A DNA stretch of 64,000 nucleotides from Bacteroidales bacterium (GTDB lineage Bacteria; Bacteroidota; Bacteroidia; Bacteroidales; Bacteroidaceae): contig JAAYUD010000060.1 of NCBI GenBank assembly GCA_012517855.1, positions 38,592 through 102,591 of the forward strand. The letters are read 5' to 3'. A program made the position numbers and the translations under genes. The notes beneath the pieces are model-generated. The model was not told where the DNA came from. It saw nothing but the letters and a program-made list of their open reading frames with translations, and searched no databases. Within the stretch, counting starts at the first letter, position 1, and each line of letters starts with the position of its first letter. Positions 26,428 to 34,385 of this stretch are shown in pieces.

Positions 26428-26859
26428 ATGTTGACACCAGTAAGAAGAACTCAAAATTGGTTACCTAGTATTTTCAATGATTTTTTTGACACGGATTGGA
26501 TGGAGAAAGCTAATTCTACAGCTCCTGCAATCAACGTTTTTGAAACAGAAAATTCTTATGAAGTAGAACTTGCTGCACCTGGATTGACAAAAGAAGACTT
26601 TAAGGTAAATGTAGATTCAGATGACAATCTGGTTATCTCTATAGAAAAGAAAACCGACAATAGTGAAAAGGATAAGAAAGGCCGTTATCTTCGTCGAGAA
26701 TTTTCTTACCAGCAATTTGAACAATGCATGGTATTGCCCGATGACGCAGACAAAGAAAAGATTTCTGCTAAAGTAGAGAATGGTGTATTAAAGATTGATA
26801 TGCCAAAGATTACTGAGGCTGAAATTAAAAAGAATCAACGGTTGATTACAGTGTCATAA
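26428..26859 (+). CDS. Small heat-shock protein (Hsp20/alpha-crystallin)
   Basis: A 143-residue ATP-independent chaperone that holds unfolding proteins. The alpha-crystallin domain covers about residues 33-135: INVFETENSYEVELAAPGLTKEDFKV, YLRREFSYQQFEQCMVLP and the signature VENGVLKIDMPK. The N-terminal arm (LPSIFNDFFDTDWM) is the usual variable oligomerisation part. AGGAG precedes the ATG by about 10 bp. It is monocistronic with a strong terminator after it; a candidate sigma-54 promoter lies upstream. Confidence 0.93.
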   Translation: MLTPVRRTQNWLPSIFNDFFDTDWMEKANSTAPAINVFETENSYEVELAAPGLTKEDFKVNVDSDDNLVISIEKKTDNSEKDKKGRYLRREFSYQQFEQCMVLPDDADKEKISAKVENGVLKIDMPKITEAEIKKNQRLITVS

Positions 26860-26916
26860 AGCCTCTCGCATATAATGAACAGTTAGTTCATGATATACAC
26901 ATAAATGATTGATGAA

Positions 26917-26947
26917 AGAGAAGACTTTTCGGAAGAAAGTCTTCTCT
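26917..26947 (+). terminator. Terminator after hsp20
   Basis: AGAGAAGACTTT (26917-26928) pairs with AAAGTCTTCTCT (26936-26947), followed by a T run. Confidence 0.85.
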
Positions 26948-26950
26948 TTT

Positions 26951-26982
26951 TTTGTTTCTGCATCAGGCTTGCCGTATCTTTG
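26951..26982 (+). promoter_or_regulatory. Promoter TTTG-N20-TATCTTTG of the symporter gene
   Basis: TTTG at 26951-26954 and TATCTTTG at 26975-26982 with ideal spacing. The predicted start (about 26989) falls at the ATG at 26991, so the mRNA would be almost leaderless. This also rules out the longer frame that opens at 26952. Confidence 0.7.
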
Positions 26983-26990
26983 CAGCAGAT

Positions 26991-28439
26991 ATGGTAATCA
27001 TTCTTATTATAGTGATTTATTTTTCACTTCTCATGCTGACTGCGTTTTTGACGGGGAGGAAGAATAAAGGTTCTGATGATGCTTTTTATCGTGGCGAGAA
27101 ACGTTCACCATGGTATATTGTTGCTTTCGGTATGATTGGGGCATCCATTTCCGGTGTTACTTTTGTTTCTGTTCCCGGTATGGTGAAAAGCATGGGAATG
27201 ACCTATATGCAGATGGTATTCGGATTTTTTTTCGGGTATCTTTTTGTGGCTCACATCTTGATGCCGATATATTACCGTCTCAATTTAACGAGTATTTATG
27301 GTTATCTCGGTGAGCGGTTAGGGCGTTGCTCCTACCTTACCGGATCGTCGTTTTTTTTACTTTCCCGAATGCTTGGTACGGCAGCTAAGCTCTATTTGGT
27401 TTGCCTTATACTTCATACTTATGTGTTTGCTTCGATGGGCATTCCCTTTTGGGCTATTGCTGCGGGTTCGGTCTTGTTGGTCTGGGTGTATACTCATAAA
27501 AGTGGTATAAAAACCATTGTTTGGACTGATACTTTGCAGACATTGTGTCTTGTTGCTGCGTTGATTTGTATTATTGTAATGGTTGTTGGTAAGTTGGACT
27601 TGAGTTTTAGCGACGTTATCGGTGCCATCAGCCACAATCCTCATAGTCGTATCTTTGTATTTGACGATTGGATTTCTACTCAAAACTTCTGGAAGCAATT
27701 TTTGAGTGGTATATTTATCGTTATCGTGATGACAGGACTTGATCAGGACATGATGCAGAAAAATCTGAGTTGCCGTAATCTTCGCGAAGCCCAAAAAAAT
27801 ATGTATTGCTACGGATTTGCCTTCATTCCGTTAAATCTGTTGTTTCTGTCGCTTGGAGTATTGTTGTTGATACTTGCGGCTAAAATGCAAATAGCTTTAC
27901 CTGTCGTCAATGATGACATATTGCCACTGTTTGCCACACAGGGTTATCTGGGTAATGGCGTACTGATATTATTTACTATTGGTATTATTGCAGCAGCTTT
28001 CAGCAATTCCGATTCGGCATTGACGGCTATGACCACTATCGTTTGTGTCGATCTGTTGCAAACAGAGAGTCAATCCAAGCAGCAGGCATTTCGCAAAAGG
28101 CGCATTGTGCATCTTTTATTATCGGCAGTACTTGTGGGCAGTATCTGTCTGGTACATGCCATTAATGATAAAAGCGTAATAGACGCTATATATATCATCG
28201 CTTCATATACATACGGTCCGTTACTTGGAATGTTTGCTTTCGGATTGTTTACTCATCGAGCCACTTGTGATAGACTGGTACCATATATAGCCGTTATTTC
28301 ACCCTTGATATGCTATGCAATCAATATTGTTGTTTCCAAAGTGTGGCATTATTCTTTTGGTTATGAGTTGTTAATGTTGAATGGTATGATTACCTTTGTA
28401 GGTATGTGGCTTTTTTCTTCTTCCAATAAAAATAAATAA
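26991..28439 (+). CDS. Sodium:solute symporter family transporter
   Basis: A 482-residue inner-membrane protein with about 13 hydrophobic segments, of the SSS (SLC5-like, LeuT-fold) family. The first helix and loop ([41 protein letters not shown]), the [14 protein letters not shown] segment and the sodium-site-like [14 protein letters not shown] near residue 335 fit. Substrate is unknown; Bacteroidales members of this branch are near sialic-acid, iodide-like or sugar carriers, but no catabolic genes adjoin it. engB starts 14 bp after its stop and is probably co-transcribed. Confidence 0.85.
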   Translation: MVIILIIVIYFSLLMLTAFLTGRKNKGSDDAFYRGEKRSPWYIVAFGMIGASISGVTFVSVPGMVKSMGMTYMQMVFGFFFGYLFVAHILMPIYYRLNLTSIYGYLGERLGRCSYLTGSSFFLLSRMLGTAAKLYLVCLILHTYVFASMGIPFWAIAAGSVLLVWVYTHKSGIKTIVWTDTLQTLCLVAALICIIVMVVGKLDLSFSDVIGAISHNPHSRIFVFDDWISTQNFWKQFLSGIFIVIVMTGLDQDMMQKNLSCRNLREAQKNMYCYGFAFIPLNLLFLSLGVLLLILAAKMQIALPVVNDDILPLFATQGYLGNGVLILFTIGIIAAAFSNSDSALTAMTTIVCVDLLQTESQSKQQAFRKRRIVHLLLSAVLVGSICLVHAINDKSVIDAIYIIASYTYGPLLGMFAFGLFTHRATCDRLVPYIAVISPLICYAINIVVSKVWHYSFGYELLMLNGMITFVGMWLFSSSNKNK

Positions 28440-28453
28440 TAGAACACTCGGAT

Positions 28454-29053
28454 ATGGAAATCAAATCAGCAAAATTTATTATAAGTAATACTCAGGTAGA
28501 GAAGTGTCCTGATACGAAATTTAACGAGTATGCCTTTATCGGGCGATCCAATGTAGGCAAATCTAGTCTGATAAATATGCTTACAGGTCGACAGTCGTTG
28601 GCTATGACTTCGTCTACTCCAGGGAAAACTCTATTGATCAATCATTTTTTGATTAACGACAATTGGTATCTGGTAGATCTTCCCGGCTACGGCTTTGCAA
28701 AACGTAGCATCAAGGAACGTGTCAAGATTCAGGGTATCATTGAAGATTATCTATTGAAACGCCAGCAGTTGGCAAACGTATTTGTACTGATTGATATTCG
28801 TATTGAACCACAGGCTAATGACTTAAGTTTTATGGAGTGGCTCGGTGAGCACCAAATACCTTTTTCTATTGTTTTCACAAAAACAGATAAGTTGAAGGCC
28901 GGACAGCAAAAGATAAAGTTGCAAGTATATTTTGATCGTTTGAAAGAAAGTTGGAGTGAACTTCCCCCCTATTTTGTTACCTCTGCCGAGAAACGTTTGG
29001 GGCGTAAAGAACTGCTCGATTATATCGATAAGGTGAATAACAACTTGATTTAA
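28454..29053 (+). CDS. engB: Ribosome biogenesis GTP-binding protein EngB (YsxC/YihA)
   Basis: A 199-residue small GTPase needed for late assembly of the large ribosomal subunit. G1 is [12 protein letters not shown] near residues 27-38, G2 is in [13 protein letters not shown]3 is DLPGYGFAK near 76-84 and G4 is FTKTDK near 139-144. Length is standard. It shares a transcript with the symporter upstream. Confidence 0.95.
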   Translation: MEIKSAKFIISNTQVEKCPDTKFNEYAFIGRSNVGKSSLINMLTGRQSLAMTSSTPGKTLLINHFLINDNWYLVDLPGYGFAKRSIKERVKIQGIIEDYLLKRQQLANVFVLIDIRIEPQANDLSFMEWLGEHQIPFSIVFTKTDKLKAGQQKIKLQVYFDRLKESWSELPPYFVTSAEKRLGRKELLDYIDKVNNNLI

Positions 29054-29096
29054 GACAATTTCGCAGTCTTTTTTAACGACTCATTGGAAAATGCAT

Positions 29097-29104
29097 TATC
29101 TTTG
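29097..29104 (+). promoter_or_regulatory. -7 box (TATCTTTG) of the DUF1573 gene
   Basis: Consensus -7 box 47 bp before the ATG at 29151; the -33 element is weak. Confidence 0.5.
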
Positions 29105-29150
29105 TCCCGATTTAATTATATAAAGAATCAATCCTAAATTGTAAGATATA

Positions 29151-29543
29151 ATGAAGAAATTAGTTTTATCGATTGTTTTAGTCGTTTTGAGTATTGGCTT
29201 TGTTGCAGCACAAACCAAGCAGGCAGATATTAAGTTTAAGAATACTACATTCGATTTTGGGAAGTTTTCTGAAGACCATCCTATTGTAAGCTGCGACTTT
29301 GTGTTCACTAATACTGGTGATGCACCGTTGATTATCCATCAGGCTATTGCTTCATGCGGTTGTACTGTTCCTCAATATCCTAAACAACCGATAATGCCCG
29401 GTAAGTCGGCTGTAATTAAAGTAACCTACAACGGAACAGGGAGAGTACTCGGAGCAATACATAAGTCGGTAACTATTCGTACCAATGGAAAGACGGAAAT
29501 TATTCGTCTATATATTGAAGGCGAAATGACTCCCAAAAAGTAG
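29151..29543 (+). CDS. Exported DUF1573 protein
   Basis: A 130-residue protein with a signal peptide (MKKLVLSIVLVVLSIGFVAAQ) and one ASH/DUF1573 immunoglobulin-like domain: FDFGKFSEDHPIVSCDFVFTN, ASCGCTVPQYPKQPIMPG and IKVTYNGTGRVLG. The CGC motif in ASCGCT is a hallmark. Bacteroidota have many such small periplasmic proteins without known function; some accompany transporters or redox genes. Monocistronic, with promoter and terminator on either side. Confidence 0.85.
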   Translation: MKKLVLSIVLVVLSIGFVAAQTKQADIKFKNTTFDFGKFSEDHPIVSCDFVFTNTGDAPLIIHQAIASCGCTVPQYPKQPIMPGKSAVIKVTYNGTGRVLGAIHKSVTIRTNGKTEIIRLYIEGEMTPKK

Positions 29544-29577
29544 GATCTGATAAGGAACGTATATAAATTACTAATAT

Positions 29578-29613
29578 AATCTGCATTGTTAATCTGAACT
29601 TGCAATGCAGATT
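29578..29613 (+). terminator. Terminator after the DUF1573 gene
   Basis: AATCTGCATTG (29578-29588) pairs with CAATGCAGATT (29603-29613), followed by seven Ts. Confidence 0.85.
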
Positions 29614-29724
29614 TTTTTGTTTTTATACTATAGATTGAGTAATGGCAGAAATAGATAATGAACTTGATTTTCTATTTACTGTTTATCCAGTTAAGTAGAT
29701 ATCAAACAATAAATCAAATTAGAA

Positions 29725-30249
29725 ATGAATAATTTAGCTGAGCTTTATTTAGCAGGAGGATGTTTCTGGGGAATGGAGCATTTCCTGAAACAAATCAATG
29801 GTGTGGAAAAAACTGCCGTCGGTTATGCAAATGGGCGAACGGCTAATCCCACTTATCGTGAAGTATGTGATAATGATACTGGGTATGCAGAAACAGTTCG
29901 TGTTTTTTATGATCCGCAAGTGCTGCCTTTAAGTTTCTTGTTGGAGCTCTATTTCAAGGCAATCGACCCCACTTCTGTGGAGCGTCAGGGAGGTGATTGC
30001 GGTAATCAGTACCGAACAGGAATCTATTATGTTTGTCAGGAAGATTTGCCTGTTATCGAAGCAGCTATGAGAAAAGTTGCAGAACAATATAGCGAACCTA
30101 TAGTAGTAGAGGTTATGCATTTACAAAATTTTTATCTCGCAGAAGAATTTCATCAAGACTATCTGATTAATAATCCTACCGGCTATTGCCATATTGATCC
30201 TCAATTGTTCGAAATGGCACGTCGTGCAAATGCTTCTCCCAAAAAGTAA
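29725..30249 (+). CDS. msrA: Peptide-methionine (S)-S-oxide reductase
   Basis: Repairs oxidised methionine (S-epimer) in proteins. The 174-residue protein has the catalytic AGGCFWGMEH near residues 10-19; YANGRTANPTYREVC and GGDCGNQYRTGIYY bind the substrate. Length is that of the single-domain MsrA, with no MsrB fusion. The cyclophilin gene starts directly after the stop codon, so the two are co-translated; both act on protein quality. Confidence 0.95.
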   Translation: MNNLAELYLAGGCFWGMEHFLKQINGVEKTAVGYANGRTANPTYREVCDNDTGYAETVRVFYDPQVLPLSFLLELYFKAIDPTSVERQGGDCGNQYRTGIYYVCQEDLPVIEAAMRKVAEQYSEPIVVEVMHLQNFYLAEEFHQDYLINNPTGYCHIDPQLFEMARRANASPKK

Positions 30250-31026
30250 ATGAACCAACAGATAAAGAATATTTATATGAAAGAAAAAGAATCGCAGATA
30301 TTAATAGAAACAACGTTAGGAAATATCAAGATCAAACTTTATGATGATACACCTCGCCACCGTGACAATATATTAGAATTGGCAGGAAAAGGTTTTTATG
30401 ACGGCACTTTGTTTCATCGCATTATAAAAGAGTTTATGATTCAAGGAGGCGATCCTGATTCAAAAAATGCACCTGCAGGGAAGAGCCTGGGGTCGGGTGA
30501 TGCGGGTTATACTCTTCCAGCCGAAATAGTATCGGCTCACTACCATAAAAGAGGTGCTCTCGCTGCTGCTCGTCTAAGTGATCAGGTTAATCCAAAGAAG
30601 GACTCTAGCGGATGCCAATTTTATATTGTCACAGGAAAAGTTTATAAACCCGCGGCGCTTAATAAACTTGAACAAAGTATCAATATGGGCAGGGAGAATG
30701 TCGTTTTCGAACAATTGGTGAATAAAAAGATAGATACAATCAAAGAATATCGATTAGCGCGCAATCAGAAGGGTTTGATGGCGCTGCAAGAAGAGCTCAT
30801 AGAACAAGCAAAGCAAATTGTGGCTACCGAACAACCATTTAAATTCACTCCCGAACAAACAGAAGCATATACGACTGTTGGCGGTGCTCCTTTTTTGGAT
30901 AATGAATATACGGTGTATGGCGAAGTAATTGAAGGATTGGAAATTATTGATGCTATTGAGAAAGTAAAAACAGATGGACGTGATAGACCGATAGAAGACA
31001 TTAATATGAAAGTTTCTGTATTATAA
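30250..31026 (+). CDS. Cyclophilin-type peptidyl-prolyl cis-trans isomerase with insertion
   Basis: A 258-residue cytosolic cyclophilin (no signal peptide visible). The core is TTLGNIKIKLYDDTPRHRDNI, FHRIIKEFMIQGGD (catalytic Arg) and SSGCQFYIVTGKVY, ending in YTVYGEVIEGLEIIDAIEKV. Between about residues 137 and 210 the fold is interrupted by a helical insertion (LNKLEQSINMG...EELIEQAKQIVATEQP) that is usual in Bacteroidota members. Either the ATG at 30250 (directly after the msrA stop) or the one at 30277 (MKEKESQ) could be used; the second leaves the conserved core intact. Confidence 0.9.
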   Translation: MNQQIKNIYMKEKESQILIETTLGNIKIKLYDDTPRHRDNILELAGKGFYDGTLFHRIIKEFMIQGGDPDSKNAPAGKSLGSGDAGYTLPAEIVSAHYHKRGALAAARLSDQVNPKKDSSGCQFYIVTGKVYKPAALNKLEQSINMGRENVVFEQLVNKKIDTIKEYRLARNQKGLMALQEELIEQAKQIVATEQPFKFTPEQTEAYTTVGGAPFLDNEYTVYGEVIEGLEIIDAIEKVKTDGRDRPIEDINMKVSVL

Positions 31027-31076
31027 TTTGTACTTATGTGCCCAACTGATGCTGAGCAAGAGTTTTTAATACTTAC

Positions 31077-31114
31077 AATGAAGGTTGAATTTGTTTATGA
31101 ATTCAGCCTTCATT
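31077..31114 (+). terminator. Terminator after the cyclophilin gene
   Basis: AATGAAGGTTGAATT (31077-31091) pairs with AATTCAGCCTTCATT (31100-31114) with one wobble, then a T-rich run. Confidence 0.75.
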
Positions 31115-31161
31115 GTTTAAATTTGGTTGGTAAGCAATAGATGAATTAAGCACAAAAAAAG

Positions 31162-31200
31162 AGGTTTAGACATCATCATCATATAATGTTGTCCAAACCT
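31162..31200 (-). terminator. Terminator of the sigma/anti-sigma operon
   Basis: AGGTTTAGAC (31162-31171) and GTCCAAACCT (31191-31200) form a stem with one mismatch; on the reverse strand it is followed by a run of seven Ts. Confidence 0.75.
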
Positions 31201-31215
31201 TAATAGTTTAATAAT

Positions 31216-32442
31216 TTAGTATGTAAATCTTAGCCCTGCTTGAAGATTCATATTACATGGTCTTTCTTTTCTGATACTTTGTACGAAACTTCCGTCATCA
31301 AAGAAATATGCCACTCCTGCCTCTCCATAAATGCTAAGGTGATTTGTTAAGTTATAGGCAACGCCTGCACCTCCGTTTATTGAAAATTGAATGGCGTTGA
31401 GCTTTAGCTTTTTACCACCTAAGCGGGCATAGAAGCATTTTTCACCCATAGCGCCTGCTGTGAGATATAATTGGACTTGTTTTTGTCTGTAAAAGCTCCA
31501 ATTGCCTTTTATAGGAATACCTATATAATATAATTGTTGTTTTTTGTCATAAGCATCTACATCCGAAATGAGCATGGTGAATACAAGTCCCGATTCGACT
31601 GAAAAACTTTTGTCGAGCGATTTGCATATCGTGAGTCCGAAGCTAATGGGTTGATGATGGTGGAATGAATAGTTGGGGTAATTCGTATCGGTATTTTTGT
31701 AGTAAACGTATTCGTAATTTAACATCCTTAAGCCTTCGGGATCATTAGATGCTGTCATACCATCACCATTAGTATTATTTTGAATCCCTCCACTTCCTAA
31801 AGATAAACCGAAGCTCCAGGGTTGCGAACTGTGGGATTCAGCAGATGCTGTTACCATCTCCGGCAAACGACGCTTTTTTGTTTCTTTAGCCGTACGTTTA
31901 TCTGTGTGGTTTGTATTCTTGTCGATACTCTTATGAGTCGTTTCATCAACTGATTTTTGAGGTGATTCTGTTTTAGTCTCTTCATTCACTTCTTGGTGGC
32001 TTGGATAATCTGTCTTTTCTGGTAGGACTGATTGTGAATAACCCACTTGGTTGCGCAATTTATAATGCGCTGAAGAATTCTTTATGTTTGTGTTTCTACC
32101 GCCTATGATTGTTTGTGCTATGATTTTATCAATAGGAGCATTCTTATCATTAACTTGTTTTATTGTTTTGGTTGATGTTGTGTTATATCCAAATTTTTCA
32201 GTTATTGGTGAATAAATCAAGCTAAAGAAAACCGATAATCCTATTAAAACTACGATAGCAGCAGCCACGGCATAGCTGAATCTTTTGCCGCCGATGGTGT
32301 GTCGTGTATGAACAACAGGCAGTCTTTCTTCGATTTGCTTCCAAATCGTGTCTTCAACCGGCTCTTTATAGTTGCGCATCTTTTGCTGCAACGTCTTCAG
32401 CCAATCTTCTTGTTCTATTTTTTTGTTCATATTGTCATCCAT
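31216..32442 (-). CDS. Anti-sigma factor fused to an outer-membrane-type beta-barrel domain
   Basis: A 408-residue protein. The first 50 residues (EDWLKTLQQKMRNYKEPVEDTIWKQIEERL) are helical and resemble an anti-sigma domain; a single transmembrane helix follows (YAVAAAIVVLIGLSVFFSLIY, about 56-76). A long polar, lysine/threonine-rich linker (about 80-200) leads to beta-rich repeats (WSFGLSLGSGG, PISFGLTICKSL, FSVESGLVFTMLI, ISINGGAGVAYNL, LSIYGEAGVAYFF, MNLQAGLRFTY) typical of the OMP_b-brl/PorT type. It overlaps the ECF sigma gene by 8 bp. The sigma factor is probably held at the inner membrane, with the C-terminal part in the periplasm or outer membrane sensing the envelope. Confidence 0.75.
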   Translation of the reverse strand: MDDNMNKKIEQEDWLKTLQQKMRNYKEPVEDTIWKQIEERLPVVHTRHTIGGKRFSYAVAAAIVVLIGLSVFFSLIYSPITEKFGYNTTSTKTIKQVNDKNAPIDKIIAQTIIGGRNTNIKNSSAHYKLRNQVGYSQSVLPEKTDYPSHQEVNEETKTESPQKSVDETTHKSIDKNTNHTDKRTAKETKKRRLPEMVTASAESHSSQPWSFGLSLGSGGIQNNTNGDGMTASNDPEGLRMLNYEYVYYKNTDTNYPNYSFHHHQPISFGLTICKSLDKSFSVESGLVFTMLISDVDAYDKKQQLYYIGIPIKGNWSFYRQKQVQLYLTAGAMGEKCFYARLGGKKLKLNAIQFSINGGAGVAYNLTNHLSIYGEAGVAYFFDDGSFVQSIRKERPCNMNLQAGLRFTY

Positions 32443-33010
32443 TTGTCTTCATCCATTCATTAATGCGTTTAGCCAGTGTCACTTTTGCTCTATAAAATTG
32501 GGATGCAGAAGATTTTTCATTAATCCCGAGTATTTGAGCTATTTGTCGATGTGATTTCCCTTCAACGGCAAAAAGATTAAATACTGTACGGTATCCCTCG
32601 GGCAATTCTGCTATGAACTTCATCAGTACTTTTTCAGGAATACGTTCCACTTTTTCTGCATCTGGTATAGCGTAAACATCACTGATTTCTTCAATAGGAA
32701 TATCGCTTTCTCTGATGTTTTTGTTGCGCCTTAAATATTGCAACGCCTCGTTGATCATTACTCGCTCTAACCATGCTCTTAACGAACCTTCACCACGCCA
32801 AACAAATTTATCAAACGATTGGTATATTTTAAGAAAGCCGTCCTGAAAAATGTCATAAGCCGTATCGCGATCGGATACATAACGTAGGCACAAGCCAAAT
32901 AATCGGTCTGCATACCTATCATACAGCTCTTTTCTTGCTGTATTATTCCCCTGTCTGCAAAATTCCGACAGTGCTTGTTCTTCCATTCTGTTGCTTCCTG
33001 TTCTTTTCAT
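32435..33010 (-). CDS. ECF-family RNA polymerase sigma factor
   Basis: A 191-residue sigma-70 family protein with only regions 2 and 4. Region 2 is about residues 20-88 (LYDRYADRLFGLCLRYVSDRDTAYDIFQDGFLKIYQSFDKF and WLERVMINEALQYLRR). Region 4 is about 128-182 (LPEGYRTVFNLFAVEGKSHRQIAQILGINEKSSASQFYRAK), a helix-turn-helix for the -35 box. The ATG at 33010 is preferred to the TTG at 33019; the ATG at 32986, with AGGAAG 7 bp upstream, is also possible. It is the first gene of a two-gene operon with its membrane anti-sigma partner. TATCTTTG on the reverse strand at 33077-33084 is the promoter box. Confidence 0.9.
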   Translation of the reverse strand: MKRTGSNRMEEQALSEFCRQGNNTARKELYDRYADRLFGLCLRYVSDRDTAYDIFQDGFLKIYQSFDKFVWRGEGSLRAWLERVMINEALQYLRRNKNIRESDIPIEEISDVYAIPDAEKVERIPEKVLMKFIAELPEGYRTVFNLFAVEGKSHRQIAQILGINEKSSASQFYRAKVTLAKRINEWMKTNG

Positions 33011-33076
33011 TAAATGCAATATCCTTTAAAATACTGCTTCAGTTAATACTCTTTTTTTGTGGGAGCAATCCCGGTA

Positions 33077-33084
33077 CAAAGATA
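33077..33084 (-). promoter_or_regulatory. -7 box (TATCTTTG) of the ECF sigma operon
   Basis: Housekeeping-type -7 box on the reverse strand, 67 bp before the start at 33010. An autoregulatory ECF promoter is not recognisable. Confidence 0.5.
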
Positions 33085-33134
33085 TATTTTATTGGCAAAC
33101 TATTTATAAAAACGTATTCTTAATAAAAAGTTTA

Positions 33135-33171
33135 TTTTTGTTTCCAAATTAAACATTATTGTTTATATTTG
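33135..33171 (+). promoter_or_regulatory. Promoter of the glycosyltransferase-kinase operon
   Basis: TTTTTG (33135-33140) and TATATTTG (33164-33171), 23 bp apart. Start near 33178, so a 5' leader of about 15 nt. Confidence 0.55.
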
Positions 33172-33192
33172 TGCTAATAAAAAAAGTTTTTA

Positions 33193-34383
33193 ATGAGCGT
33201 TATTTCAATCATATTCTGGATGTTCTTGGTTATAGTCTTATATACCTTTTTGGGATATGGATTGTTGTTGTATGTTCTTGTAAAACTCAAGCAAATGTTT
33301 GCTAAACCAAAAGCCTGCCCTGTTGTACCTGAATATCCTGATGTAACTTTATTTATTACAGCTTACAATGAAGAAGCTGTTGTAGACGATAAAATGTCGA
33401 ATTGTCGTCTGCTCGATTATCCGAAAGAGAAACTGCATATTTTATGGGTGACAGATGGATCGGATGACACTACTAATGAAAAACTGTCTAAGTGGGAAGA
33501 TACTATTGTATCCTTTGAACCCGAACGCAGAGGCAAAATGTATGCGATGAATCGCGGAATGCAACAGGTAAATACGCCTTTGGTTATATTTACCGATGCA
33601 AATACAACCCTCAATAAAGAAGCTGTTAAAGAAATTATAAAATGCTTTGGTGACCCTAAAGTTGGATGCGTGGCGGGCGAAAAGCGTATCGCTTCTTCAG
33701 ATAAACAAAGTGCGGCACAAGGAGGTGAAGGTATCTATTGGAAATATGAGTCGGCATTGAAAGCTTTAGATGATCAGCTATATTCTACGGTAGGTGCTGC
33801 AGGCGAACTTTTTGCATTACGTCGGGAATTATATCGCGAAGTGGAAAGGGATACTTTGCTCGACGATTTTGTTCTTTCACTTCGTATTGTGATGGACGGT
33901 TATAAGATAGCTTATTGCAAGAAGGCTTATGCCATAGAAGGCGGCTCGGCTAATATTGAAGAAGAAGAAAAACGTAAGGTGCGGATTGCTGCCGGAGGAT
34001 TACAATCTATAGGGCGGCTTAGGCCTTTGTTAAATCCCTTTAAGTATGGGATATTTGCCTTTCAGTATATTTCGCATCGGGTTCTTCGTTGGTCTGTTAC
34101 TCCGTTCTTTCTGTTTGGGCTATTGCCTCTTAATATGGTTTTAATAATCGAACGTTCGTTTTCATCTGTGTTATATAATAGTATTTTTGTATTGCAAATT
34201 CTATTTTATATCATGGGATTTGTAGGATATATATTCCAACAACGTCAATTGAAAGCTAAGGTCTTTTTTATTCCATATTACTTTCTGTTTATGAATATCA
34301 ATGTTTTTAAAGGCATTGCTTACTTATTAAAATATAAAGGAGACGGTATATGGGCAAAAAGCAGTCGACATAATATATCGTAG
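33193..34383 (+). CDS. Processive-type family 2 glycosyltransferase, membrane-bound
   Basis: A 396-residue inner-membrane enzyme. An N-terminal helix (about 3-30) is followed by a cytosolic GT-A domain with TAYNEE (about 57-62), VTDGSDDTT, the DxD-like FTDANTTLN, and LDDFVLSLRIV in the place of the catalytic TED/acidic motif. HRVLRW near residue 300 fits the (Q/R)xxRW motif of processive synthases (cellulose, hyaluronan, poly-GlcNAc types). Three or four C-terminal transmembrane helices follow. It probably extends an exopolysaccharide or transfers sugars at the membrane; sugar not inferable. First gene of an operon with a histidine kinase 2 bp downstream. Confidence 0.82.
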   Translation: MSVISIIFWMFLVIVLYTFLGYGLLLYVLVKLKQMFAKPKACPVVPEYPDVTLFITAYNEEAVVDDKMSNCRLLDYPKEKLHILWVTDGSDDTTNEKLSKWEDTIVSFEPERRGKMYAMNRGMQQVNTPLVIFTDANTTLNKEAVKEIIKCFGDPKVGCVAGEKRIASSDKQSAAQGGEGIYWKYESALKALDDQLYSTVGAAGELFALRRELYREVERDTLLDDFVLSLRIVMDGYKIAYCKKAYAIEGGSANIEEEEKRKVRIAAGGLQSIGRLRPLLNPFKYGIFAFQYISHRVLRWSVTPFFLFGLLPLNMVLIIERSFSSVLYNSIFVLQILFYIMGFVGYIFQQRQLKAKVFFIPYYFLFMNINVFKGIAYLLKYKGDGIWAKSSRHNIS

Positions 34384-34385
34384 GT

